Source: Cryptomeria japonica (taxonomy: Eukaryota > Streptophyta > Pinopsida > Cupressales > Cupressaceae). From it: a DNA stretch of 64,000 nt. The notes under the pieces are model-generated. The model searched no databases. It was not told the origin of the DNA and saw only the letters and a program-made list of their open reading frames with translations. Shown piece by piece: positions 23,497 through 35,177 of this stretch (within the stretch, counting starts at the first letter, position 1; each line of letters starts with the position of its first letter). The DNA lies in assembly GCF_030272615.1 (NCBI RefSeq), contig NC_081407.1, positions 376,396,877 through 376,460,876 of the forward strand, in the 5' to 3' direction. A program made the position numbers and the translations under genes.

Positions 23497-23665
23497 CCTG
23501 CGGTGGTGCAGGCAGCACCACCCGCAGCGCCACCCACAGTGCCCACGACACCTACGGTGGCGTCAGCAGTGCCTCCCGCAGCGCCCACAGTGGCACTCGC
23601 AGGGCCGGTGATGGCACCGATGGTGGCCGCCGTCGGGCCTCCACCGCCCCGCCTTTTCCCTCTCC
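23497..23665. repeat. GC-rich, CpG-containing island in element A
   Basis: An isolated GC-rich block built from GCACCACC, GCAGCGCC and CCCACGAC words in otherwise AT-rich sequence. On the minus strand it reads as Ala/Gly/Thr/Val repeats (GAAGGTADATVGVVG). CpG is retained, unlike the neighbours. It may be part of a leader of the antisense transcript. Confidence 0.6.
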
Positions 23666-24594
23666 CACCCAAAAATTTCAAAAATTTTCAAAAACAAATT
23701 TTTAAATGCATGCATTAAATAAATAATTTTTTTCAGATGCAAAGTGAAAATTTTGTAAAAAACCGAAAAAACCCATTTCACTTTTGAAAAAACCCATCTC
23801 AAAAATGCAATTTTTTTCCCAACCCATCTGACGAAAAATGCTAAAAAATGATTTTTTATGTTAAAAGCTAAATTTTTTTTAAAAATCAACAAAGTTGGGT
23901 TTTCTCGAAGTACGTACCAATGGACCGTATGCCGGATGATGCTCATATTGCCGAACTCACTCGAACCTATGCTAGTGATATGAGATCACCATTTCCTTCC
24001 TCTAGAGCAATTTTTCTCCAACAACTGCAGTGCACAAATGAGGAGTGAAAAAAAGGAATTCACCTTTTTAAACTCATAATGGGGCATTTAAGTGGGATTT
24101 TTATTCCACTTATTGTTAATCATCTAATCAACTAATCAACCTAGTAGGATGATATTTTCAAATTTCTTATCAGGAGATGAATCGGATTGACTCTAAAAAT
24201 TAGAAAATCATTAAAACTTACAAATCGCAAAAATTTCAAAAATTTGAAAAAAAAAAAAAAAATTCAAAAAATCACAAAAAATTTAAAATCATTTGAAAAT
24301 TATCCGATTCATCTCCCGAGGGGGCATCCTCACATCAATATCTATCAATCAGCATCTGGGGCATCATATCAATATTTATCATCTGCAAGATCAAAACTGC
24401 ATCATATCGAGATTTATCATCTCCAAAATCGAATCGACATCATATCTAGATTTATCATCTCCAAATCAAATTAGTATCATATCGAAACCAAATCCGCATC
24501 CAATCAAGATCGAATCTGCATCCTATCGGAATCAATATCAGCAACATCATCAATCAAGTTTTCTTTGAACCAACGTGTCGTCACACATCGCTTC
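23666..24594. other. Element A, non-coding stretch before the polypurine tract
   Basis: No gene seen. There are A-rich runs near 24245-24290 and repeated ATCATATCGAGATTTATCATC-like words at 24330-24540, just upstream of the polypurine tract. Confidence 0.55.
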
Positions 24595-24608
24595 AAAGAG
24601 GGGCAAAA
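24595..24608 (+). other. Element A polypurine tract
   Basis: AAAGAGGGGCAAAA directly before the 3' LTR, identical to that of B. Confidence 0.85.
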
Positions 24609-25668
24609 TGTATACACCTAAAAATGGTCTGAAGATAGTTAATTAAATACGCAGTTATTTGATTAATTCCCCTTCCCAATTAATTGAATTCACAAGCAAT
24701 TTAATTAATTCCTATTCATCTACTAGTAAATAAATCTAAATGATTTATTTATATAGTTCATCTCACATCCCCCTTTGATTAATTAATTCTCAATTAATTA
24801 ATGTCTCCCCATACTAATCAATTCTTCTAATCCCTAATTAAGATTAACAAACTCAAGTTTGTTGAGATTAATTACCATTTTTCAATTATTTGAATTTCTA
24901 AATTCAAATGAGCACATGGCTCCTTACTTTAACCACCCAACCTAACCATCCCCTAACTTAACCCATTCAATCTAATCTTGGGTCTAACTAAACCTATCCT
25001 ATCTTGCACATTCTAACCTCCTTATCCTAACCTCTCATGGTGTGGATATTCTCTCCTTGAGACACATGGCACTTTTGCCACATGTCTCCTCCCTTGGACA
25101 CTTGCCCTCTCATAAGCAAGGCTCCTTGACACTTGTCACCATAGAGATGACAAGTGTCCCTTCCTCCAACGTCTTCTCCAACTTCCTCAATCTTGGCCCT
25201 TGATATCTTCAGATCAAATCTAGACCGTCGATTCCTGCCACCTCAGATTTGGCCTTGGAAATCCTATAAATACCACTCATTTTGGAGCAATATGGATCCC
25301 ATCTCATATCAATTTAGGCATCATTACTGTAGGCAATTTGCATTTCAATTATCTAGTAATTAGCTTTTGGATTTATCATAGCATGTTAATCTAGTTTCTT
25401 AAATCATGCATTTCATATCATCTCCATAGTCAATCATGATCAATTAGCTACTCAACTCTTGAGTTGTCACTTTGGAGGTCATTGCTCCACTAAGAGCCCA
25501 TCAATCCAACACCTTCAAGGTCCTCAAGAATAGAGGAAAATGGGACATTTCAAGGAAGGCTTATGGTTTGCATCTTTGATATAGTTTTGAAATTAAGCTT
25601 TTCAATTATATTATATTGTCTCATTATATGTGTATGTCTCTTATACTAACAACATTATTAGCATCACA
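24609..25668 (+). repeat. Element A right (3') LTR
   Basis: Begins TGTATACACCTAAAAATGG and ends TATTAGCATCACA. The same length as the left LTR with no large indels. TATAAATA at 25265-25272. Confidence 0.93.
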
Positions 25669-25673
25669 ATATA
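25669..25673. repeat. Target site duplication of element A, right copy (ATATA)
   Basis: ATATA right after the 3' LTR, matching 4210-4214. The following (AT)n makes the exact boundary slightly uncertain. Confidence 0.7.
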
Positions 25674-25817
25674 TATAAAAAAAAAGCATGTCTACCAAGT
25701 CAATACAAGTATTACAAAAATGTGGCATATGCCATGTCCAAATAAATATACAATAAAAATGTAGAATATATCTACATGTATTGGTCATTCTATGACCAAA
25801 ACTAACACTATATGATC

Positions 25818-28436
25818 CTAAACTTGTGGTGGATCATCAAAATCAAGCCTCTTCAATGTAGTACGCGGCTCTACAGATGGTTGCAAAACCACAATTCAAA
25901 AGCCAAGTTAGAATTCTTTTGTGGAAAATAGTTCACAATTAACATCATAACTATGCATTTAACTTTAAGTCCTTTGCAATTGAAATGTAGATTACCTCAT
26001 CAACTGATCCAGGAGCTAATGTCTTTGCTCTCCTCTCCTTGTCAGTCTTAGGAGTTTTCTTGAAGACATACTTAAATTGATCCACATTATGGCCATACCG
26101 TGAAGGAGTCTATTGTAGATTAAATGTAAAATTAATACAATTTACTAACATAAATATATCAAAAACACTTAAAAGCTATAATATAGAGAACAATGACGTA
26201 CCTGTGCCTAAGATGCTTCTCCAATGGACTGAGGATGGCTCACCATCGATGTAGAAACTATCGCTATTACCTATACAAAAAATGTACAAAGATTAAATAC
26301 AATTAATATAATGACAAGTATTGAAGGTTGAAAACAATTAATTTTACATATCAAATAAAAGTGTACCAAATCCTAAGATACTTCTCCAGTGCAAGGAGGA
26401 GGGTTCGCCATTGATGAAATAGGTATGGATATTTTCTGTATGAAAAAATTATAAGATTATAATGTGTCACAAGTCACATGTATGTGTGCATATAATCATG
26501 AAATCAAGAAAATAGAGTAGACACATACCTCCGCCCTCTCTTGATCCGCGGGTGAATCAGGTGCATTCAACATATCCACAAAGCTCAATGGTCGTTGTAC
26601 ATGTAAAATAGACAAAAAAAACACTAATCAATCTACAAACCCCAACTAATACTTGATTTCAACATTTTCAAACAATTGTACAACTAAAAATGTGTTCAAT
26701 TAACTTCTTCACATGTTTTGGCGTCTTCGAGGAATTATTTTTCTTAGGACAAGCCGTAGATGCAGAGGGGGTACCCTAAAAACACAAAATTAACATGAGA
26801 TATTAGTACAGATAATAAATTAAACATAATTTTAAAAATCTAAAATGAAATGACTTGCATATTCCATCAAAATAATACATAAAAAGAGTTGTACAAAATA
26901 TGATATCGTATAGCCTTGTAGGCCAAAATCAATCGCTGAGAGCATGATGTCATCAATCTAGGACATTTCATCCCCTGTCAACACCTACAAACCATAAATT
27001 GGACCAAGCATTAAAGATAGTATATCTTGTATTTTTTTGAATTCCAAGTGTACTATTCTATTTTAACATGTTAGAAAATTTATACCTCAGGCATCGAAGT
27101 TGCAGCTATGGTAATTGGGGGAGGTGTATGGGATACCGCTGCTGCATCCTAAAATGCATATTATTTGTCTCAATTTAAATTGAAGTATAAATGAAAATTA
27201 ATTTATGTAATTACAAATTTAAAGTGACTAATAAATAAAATGTTATGAATTCAAATCAACACACCTGTGTTTGTGGCTCATGGGCAAAGACCATGTCCAT
27301 CAACTCATTTGTCAATGCGACATCCTCAACCGTGTGAGCCTGACATCTACAACCACAAATTGTGCATAGATGATATGAGTATCTATCTGCACCGGCTGCA
27401 TCATCTATCCCCGAGCATATCCCCAAAAAACTGACACACATATGCTCGATGGGCTCTTTGTTGCCCTCTAACGGCTCAACATCTAATACAATAGGGTGTG
27501 CTAATGACGTCCCAGGCTGGATGATGGCACTAGTCAATGTTGTGGCCACCTGAAGAGTTTGTAGCTCCATCGACTCTTTCAGCTCTAATGGGACAACCTA
27601 ATGCACCTTGGGTTTGGGTGCTAGGGGGAAGTGACTCTCTGCGGCTAATCGCCTATGGGCTCCAGGTCTATCTTGGGCAGAGCCACCACCTCTACCATGG
27701 AACTCTCTCATGTCAAAATAGTTTGGCCCCACATTGAGCACAAACTCACAATATATTTTTCTCAAAAAATATAATGGCACCTCATAATTATTACCAGGTG
27801 GATCATCAAAGACCATTCACCACCTCTGCCAAAAAAGATTCTTCATCTACACATTGGTACACCAATGTATGGGAAACCTCTTTGCATTAAGAGATAATGA
27901 CTGAATAGTTTTGGGATCAACAAAAAGGGCACATATTTTTTGTTTAGAAATATTTTTGTTTTTTACTCCATCGTATGATAGCCCATTGGCATAGAATTGA
28001 TGTCACCTATCCCTAAAGCTTCCCCATTTGGTAATTTCTGTGGAAATAGCTATGGCACCACTAGCTAATGTTTCTAGGCTAGTGGCGAGGGATTGATGAT
28101 GCTCAAGTTTAGAAGTTTTCATTTTACAATCAGTCTATTGATTTAAGATGTATTTTGTCCTAACTGATTAATTAATTCTTCTTGTGTTTCGGCTGTGCAG
28201 TCAAAAGGAGGAATTGGGGGTTGTTCTTGTGTGTTTTCAGGAGGTGCATTTGGTTGTTCTTGTGGGTTTTCAGAAGGTGCATTTGGTTTTTCTTGTTGTG
28301 GATTAGAAGAATCTAGTTTTTGAAACAAAAAATGAAAAAACCTAATCAAAATTAATGAAATTAAATTCAAAATGTAAAACAAATTGCATAAACTAGAAAG
28401 AAAGACAAAAATAAACAAAAACTAACCTTGATCCAT
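25818..28436 (-). pseudogene. Decayed multi-exon transposon-type gene, family not recognised
   Basis: A minus-strand exon series can be followed. Exon 1 (28436-28427) is MDQ with donor GTTAG. Exon 2 starts at 28312 and carries Pro/Gln repeats (EKPNAPSENPQEQPNAPPEN), then after a frameshift near 28145 HHQSLATSLETLASGAIAIS, NISKQKICALFVDPKT and MVFDDPPGNNYEVPLYFLRK, and ends at 27265 after a Cys-rich CTICGCRCQAH. Short GT-AG exons follow near 27148-27086, 26990-26900, 26776-26712, 26590-26530, 26435-26370, 26272-26203, 26111-25996 and 25890-25818, the last ending KRLDFDDPPQV and TAG. At least six in-frame stops interrupt it. It could be the second gene of the left-hand transposon or a captured host gene. 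Confidence 0.5.
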
Positions 28437-28559
28437 AGCCTGGAGGACAAATTTACCACCCCGTTCGAGGTTTAGGTTAGAAAATGGGGAAAAAATGAAG
28501 TAAAAAATGCACTTTATGGGTAAATGAGACCCAGTTTTTTTTTTTAAACTTTTTTTACC

Positions 28560-28790
28560 GGGCACTGCGTACACGGTTTTATTTGGATTATTAGCACATA
28601 CGTGCTCATTTTCCTATAAGCAATGCATACGTGCTAATTTTCCTAGGCGTAGTGCATACACACTCATTTTCCTAAAAGCAGCATGTATGCACTACCTTTT
28701 CTAGGCTTGGGAAGAACAAACCTAAGCGTGTATGCGGGAATTTGAAATTTTAAAACCGCGTATGCGCTACCTATTTTTCCAAGTTTTTTT
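28560..28790 (-). repeat. Array of GTGCATACG-like motifs upstream of the 25.8-28.4 kb gene
   Basis: Seven related motifs: CTGCGTACACGGTTTTA (28565), AGCACATACGTGCT (28592), GCATACGTGCT (28625), AGTGCATACACAC (28650), GTATGCACTACC (28686), GCGTGTATGCGG (28718) and GCGTATGCGCTACC (28757). Several are quasi-palindromic. The set resembles the array at 118-340 and lies about the same distance before a gene start (130-350 bases). Confidence 0.6.
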
Positions 28791-28819
28791 TGGGTGGTGT
28801 CCACTTTTCTGACCACCAT

Positions 28820-30530
28820 CTTTGTGCACACGCCCTATATGTGTGTGTGTGTGTGTGTGTACATGTACTATATAGCATGAGATACCAGTGCCATCGACTG
28901 CCCCTATAGCACCTAGAGATGCAGAGCCCTTAGTAGAGTCTAGAGGACATGAGCCTACTCGTACATGTATGTGCTATTGAACTTATAATTGAAATTTTTA
29001 AATTTTTTTTAAATATATATATATATATATATATATATGAACATGAACTACGTAGAACTCTTACAAACTTGAACATTTTTCTCTTGTAGAGTGGATCTTC
29101 TCCTCTTCATTCGCGTGGCTTGTAGCGGAATCTAGATCATATTTAGGGCTTACAGTCATCTTCATTTTAGGGGTTAGATTTGTTACATGTTTCATGCAGT
29201 TTACTGGCATTTGATCATTCCATCCCATGGGACTTGTTTATTTTGCGCACTTTGATTATATATTTCATTTTGAGCATGGAATTGATGTACATGTGTACAT
29301 GTGTACACACTAGGACTTGTTTATTTTGTGTGTACACTTTGATTATATTTCATGTTGACCACACGTGGACTTGTTGAACATGACACATCTAGACTTGATA
29401 TACATATATGTAGTGCCTGTACATGTGATATATATATATATATATGTTTTACGTTCGAGTGTTCACTTCTCTAGTACACATACATACATGTGTTTCATGG
29501 ACATTATATTTATACATATATTTATTTATTTATAATCATCTCGAGCTATGTAAATTTCATTTATTTTTAATCTAAATCTATATACATGTGTATGTGTACG
29601 TACATGATACTAAAACTAAATTTATAGATTAAAAATAAATGAAGCAAGTGCAATTGAACACATATACACATGAGCAATTGATATTTATAAAAATAGCACA
29701 CTTGTACACATGTACACATATATATATACATTAAAAATAAAACACTTGGAATTTTGATATTTTAAAAAAATAACACGTGTACACACACAAATGCTGTATA
29801 CATTAAAAATTTAATTCAAAGCAATTGATAATTTCTAAAATAACCATGTACATGCACACATATATACATACTAAAAGTTTAATCTAGGTGCATCTCTTGA
29901 AAATTTAATAATTTAGCTTCATCCACATCTTGATAATTAAAAAATTTCAAGATCCACATGTCTTAAATCTATATATTAAAGTCTAACTCAATATTCTAAA
30001 ATCTAAAGTATTATATAAGTTTGATCCAATCTAAGACATTAAAAGCAGTTTCAAAAGCATTCTAGATAAATTAGATCTCCACAGTTTCAAAAGTGATCTA
30101 GAGATTTTAAATTAAATCTTCACAATTAAAAGCCTGGTTACAAGACGTACCTACATGCACACAAAAAAAAATTAACCAAAACTTAATTAGAAATAAACTA
30201 GGTCAAATTTAATTAAAAATACAAAAATAAATTAAGTAAGTCAAATTTAACCATAAAAATGATGCATGCATGTACCAATTAGGACATGGTTTAAAAGGGA
30301 AAATTATTTAAGTAATTGAACAATTTTTATCATTGAAAAACATCAAATATAGAAATTAGAACTAAACATTTAAAAAAAAAAAGGATGCTTACCAATCCAT
30401 TGGAAATCTTGATTTAATTCTAAAGATTCATGAACTCATTTCACATGCCACCAACAACAAAAAACTACTTTAAAGCAAACTTACAACAACAAAAAATAGC
30501 TAGATATATATTATATATAGGATTTAAATC
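28820..30530. other. AT-rich intergenic stretch with microsatellites
   Basis: (TG)n at 28838-28860, (AT)n at 29013-29038 and again near 29431-29444, then many ACATGTACAC and TATATATAC words. I see no gene. Confidence 0.7.
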
Positions 30531-30539
30531 TAGGGGGTG

Positions 30540-31480
30540 AATTTAAGTTAAAACTACCTAGACATGTGGCTTAAGGGGAAATTAACTAATTAGGATATAT
30601 GGCTTAAAAGAGGATCATTTGAAGTAAATTATAGGACATGGCTTAAGGGGAAATTAATTGATTAGGACATGGCTCGGCTTAAGGGGATGGGTGTACAATT
30701 GGGACATGTGGCTTAAGGGGATCAAACTAGAAATAAGACATGTTGCTTAAAAGAGAATCATTTGAAATAAATTATAGGACATGTCTTAAGGGGAAATTAA
30801 TTGATTACTAGGATATGACTCGGCTTAAGGGGATGGGTGTACAATTGGGACATGTGGCTTAAGGGAATCAAACTAGATATAAGACATGTTTCTTAAAAGA
30901 GGATCATTTGAAGTAAATTATAGGACATGGCTTAAGGGGAGATTAATTGATTAGGATATGACTCGAGTTAAGGGGATGGGTGTACAATTGGGACATGTGG
31001 CTTAAGGAGATCAAACTAGAAATAAGATATGTTGATCAAACTAGAAATAAGACATGTTGCTTAAAAGAGGATTATTTGAAGTAATTGTAGGACATGGCTT
31101 AAGGGGAGATTAATTGATTAGGACATGACTCGGCTTAAGGGGATGGGTGTACAATTGGGACATGTGGCTTAAGGAGATAAAACTAGAAATAAGATATGTT
31201 GCTTAAAAGAGGATCATTTGAAGTAAATTATAGGACATGGCTTAAGGGGAAATTAATTGATTAAGACATGACTTGGTTTAAGGGGATGGGTATACAATTG
31301 GGACATGTGGCTTAAGGGGATCAAACTAGAAATAAGACATGTGCCTTCAAAGAGGATCATTTGAATTAAATTATAGGACATGGCTTAAGTGGAAATTAAT
31401 TGATTAGGACATGACTTAGCTTAAGGGAATGGGTGTACTACTGGGACATGTGGCTTAAGGGGATCAAAATAATAAGGACA
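30540..31480. repeat. 143-bp tandem repeat, about 6.5 copies
   Basis: The phase word GGGTGTACAATTGGGACATG recurs at 30689, 30835, 30978, 31145, 31288 and 31431 (spacings 146, 143, 167, 143, 143). Each unit also has GACATGTGGCTTAAGGGGAT and TTAAAAGAGGATCATTTGAA. The 167-bp spacing is explained by an internal re-duplication of about 24 bases around GATCAAACTAGAAATAAGA (31010-31050). No open frame of note. Confidence 0.92.
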
Positions 31481-31824
31481 AAAAAATTAGAATCTAGATG
31501 GAAGTGCAAAATAGTCAAGTTCACATTTTAAATGAATTATGAAAACCTATATATATTTAAAAAGCAATTTATATCAATTTAAATCATTTCAAAAGACATG
31601 TAATTTTAAAACAATTATACGTACCTCTATATATTAAACACTTATTCTATTACATGTAACACAATTGTGTAAGAGCTCTCAATAAGGGGATGGACCTATA
31701 TATATCAAACAAAAATATTTAAACCATCTACATGATCAAATGGTATGTAATAAAAAGAAATTATATATATGCAATATATACATACAGACATTTAAAATGT
31801 ATACATACCTCTTTATTTAAATAC

Positions 31825-34800
31825 TTATTCCATTGTAACATCTGCATCCACTCTTTTTTCCAAAGCATCTATAATTGTCTCGTGATCTTCCATAGAAATT
31901 GTCTACAACTTTTTATTACTAGGTCTTTTGCGATATCTCACTAGTTGTATATTTGTTGCAACAATCAAATGTGAGTAGTGTATTATCTTCTTATGTGTTT
32001 CATAATCTTCAAAAGCGGACAAACCATTCTTCCTTGTCAAATATTTCCTTAGCCAAGTTCCAACAACTACCACTGAACTAGTCGGATAATGAAAACCATC
32101 GTCATCTTCTCGAGGATTAACTAGTTTGTGTTTAGTCTAAACACATCGAGCCAACCAATATTCTATTTCCTCTTCATTGTCCTCAGGTGCAACAACGACA
32201 CACACATGTCCTAGACAAACAAAAAATTAATAAATTATCACAATTTAGAATTTAAAAAATACCATTTTTAATATACACTAAATATAAAAAAGTTTGAAAC
32301 TAATTTTATTAAATGGCCAACAAAATAATAAAATATGATTACCTTTATGTACAAGGTCTGAAACATGATCATAATCATCTGATGCAAACAGTTCATCATT
32401 ATCTTCAATTGTGTTAATCTGATCTTGTGCTTGAGTAGGAGTCAATGATCTTTGATTCCAATCTTCAACCCATTCAGTATTCTCACATACATCAGAATCA
32501 CCTAAAATACAAAACTGATAAAAACATGCAAGTTCCCTTATCCATATAGTCCATGTTCTTGCATTTGAACTCTTAAATGAATGCCATTTTGTCGATCCGC
32601 TAATTGTCTCACAATCAAGTTTCAGCACAATGTTTTCCTCTTCAACTAACAAAAGGAATTGTTGAATTGTAGAGTTCACACTTGATCCATTAGATAAGGT
32701 TGTGTTGCACCAATCTACAATTGCACGTGCATCTTTAAATTTTGCATTATCTTCAAATTTTAATTTCTCTCTAGCAAGAATTCTTTTAACACATGCACCA
32801 CCTCCATCATGTTCTCCTTTACCATGTCTAGCTTCAAAAAAACTCCATATATGTTGGATATTGTATTCCTTGTGAGCCCTGCTTAACCAATAAAACATAT
32901 GAGCATTCTTGAATTATCCAGTACAATTATCTGACCATATAAGATGTTTTGTCATCTAGATTCCTCTTTCTCTTATATTTCTATAAAATATGCTGAAACA
33001 ATATTGAACAAACTCTGACGAGTGCATCCTATTATCACTCATATAGAAATGATACTCCCTTAGGATTTTTCTATCATCCTCCGTGCTATCATCTACGTGT
33101 CTATAAATAATATGAACAAAAATGGCAACTTGAGTTGAATGGTAATATTGAGATTGAATTTCCTCTTGTGTCTTAAGAGTATAGTTTTTTGCAAAGTCCA
33201 CCACTGATAGTATACTTCCAACTGGAAATGCATTTCTACATGTGTGAAATTGAGAATCAAGCCATCTAGCATGTTGAGAGTGTGTCACATATTTTGGTAC
33301 AATCTTACTTTTAAATTGTAACATGAATGCATGTACACTAACCTTCTCTGTGATTAAATTGACACACTTTCCTGTTTTCCCATCCTTTAAGGGATACTCA
33401 ACATTCTTAAATCTTCTAACATCCACTAGTTGTCCAAAATAAGTTTCACTACTCTCATGCATACATTCTACTAGTGATGAAAAATTGCCACAACTAGAAC
33501 ATTGTCCAGAGATACATGAATGCAAATAAAATAATTTCCCATCAGTTCTTTGACAAAATAAACTTGCTACAAATTCTTTGATTGATTCAGGTGGCATATC
33601 AATACCACATTCTTGGATAAGCATGTTACTATGCAAAACACAATGTATGTATCAAAAAACATCATAATAGTAATGAAATTGCACATGCATTTTACAACAA
33701 CAAGAGACTCTTTGCTTGTTAATTTTCACATACCAGGGCTTGCATTTTTCAAATGATCTTTGACTTATAGTATTATTTCTAGGTAACAAAACTTCATCCA
33801 ATTTTTTTTTATAAAATTCAGTTTGAGTTGTGTCTAATAGGTGTTTTGGATGAGGGTCACGAATTTTACACCCCACTCTCAACTTTAGAACATCTCTAGC
33901 ATTAGATGATACCTTTGTATTATCATGCCAAAACTTTTCAACCAAAGATTTCACTTCAATATTCAATTTCATATCTGACCTACAAAGTCTACCACTAAAA
34001 ATCCAACTTTGGTTGATTGGATCACTTTCAATACTTTCTCTTCTTTTAGCTACTCTAACCAATGTTTTAGGATGCATCTTTAAAATTTCACTAATGTTTC
34101 TTACCATCCTTTTATTCAAGGTTTCTTTATTCACTATGGCAGTTTTTATAGCTCGTCGTGTCGCATTCTTATCTTTCGATTGACTTGTTGTACCAATAGA
34201 TTCAATCGCACTTGCAACAATAGACATAGCATGCTTAACGAATTGATCTTTTTCTGATGGTTTCACATAGATGCCTATTTTTTTCATCACTTTTCTCATT
34301 TTCCACATTCTCATCAATCACATCATAAGCTGACATTTAATTGCAAGTTTTTTTGATAAAAAATTTCTTTTTATATTCTATTGGCATATGTTCTTATCTA
34401 TCTTCAAGAAATCTTACCAGGAAGATTATCCAGAACATATTTTTTAATTTTTATAAAAAAGTTTCCCTGATCTTCAACAATTGGAGGATTTTTATTTTCA
34501 CCATGTTCAAAAAGATTTTTAGTTTTAACATTCAAAAGAATTTCATCTTTACCAACATGAAGGTTTTCATTTTCATGGGCAATTCTATCAATCTCAACAT
34601 TTGTATATCCAGCTTCTACTAAATCATCACTATGAATATCACCTATAATCACATTATCCATGTCTTGCAGAGAAGGATTTGAAGATGTACCTAGATAATT
34701 TGAAGATGTACTTAGATTTGAGGATGTTGTACTTGGAATATTCTTCATAATTATTTCATTCACATCATCATCATCCATAATTGCATCATCTATGTACATC

Positions 34801-34994
34801 TGATCCCCCAAGGCATCATCTTGAATGTTTGTCTCTTCCATTGTTGTGGATCCAAAAGCATCAGGATTATTCATTTGTCGAATCATCATTCTTCTATCCC
34901 TTTGACGTTTGGCCTCCTTCTCTTGTTCTTCTTGAATTTCCTCGATAGTCAATTTCCTCCTTTGTTTCTTCTTTTGACGTTGTTTAGACCCCAT
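31825..34994 (-). pseudogene. Transposase-like pseudogene, copy 2 (unclassified family), near full length
   Basis: Minus strand. Exon 1 (34994 to about 34405) starts MGSKQRQKKKQRRK and is basic then acidic and Ser-rich; a GT-AG intron is likely (GGTAAG near 34405 to TGTCAG near 34330). Exon 2 (about 34330-32343): HTH-like helices with NATRRAIKTAIVN, WIFSGRLCRSD, EKFWHDNTKVSSNARD, KPWYVKINKQRVSCCCKMH, a CISGQCSSCGNF cluster, ARWLDSQFHTCRNAFPVGS, YHFYMSDNRMHSSEFVQYCF, IWSDNCTG then FKNAHMFYW, and FFEARHGKGEHDGGGACVKR. Exon 3 (32210-31825): EDNEEEIEYWLARC, DGFHYPTSSVVVVGTWLRKY, YSHLIVATNIQLVRYRKR. The SDNR, WSDN and E/HGKGEHD blocks could supply the acidic residues of an RNase H-fold transposase (inference). 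Broken by TGA 33652-33654, TAG 32956-32958, TAA 32914-32916, a shift near 34290 and two TAGs in exon 3. Confidence 0.72.
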
Positions 34995-35177
34995 GACAAA
35001 AAACTTATGCAATAAATTTCACCTTCAAAAAGTGGATCTAAAATTGCAACAAAAGAGCATCCAAAGGACAACTAAATCATAATATATCATGTAAAAACTT
35101 GCACATTTGAAGACATGTTTTATTATGTTAAATGATCATATATTTGTACAATTTTGAAAAAAAAATTAATGGAAAAC

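Larger units (their letters stand above)
4215..25668 (+). mobile_element. LTR retrotransposon A (Ty3/Gypsy, Tat/Ogre-like), carrying nested element B
   Basis: Two 1,060-bp direct repeats, a primer-binding site, a polypurine tract and 5-bp duplications define the element. Without nested B (8241-19181 plus one duplication copy) it is about 10.5 kb. The plus strand carries a decayed gag, a second-type RNase H and integrase fragments. The minus strand, 3' of integrase, carries a plant mobile domain ORF. Extra and antisense ORFs are known in Tat-lineage Gypsy elements. Protease, reverse transcriptase and the integrase core are missing, so it is defective. Confidence 0.9.
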
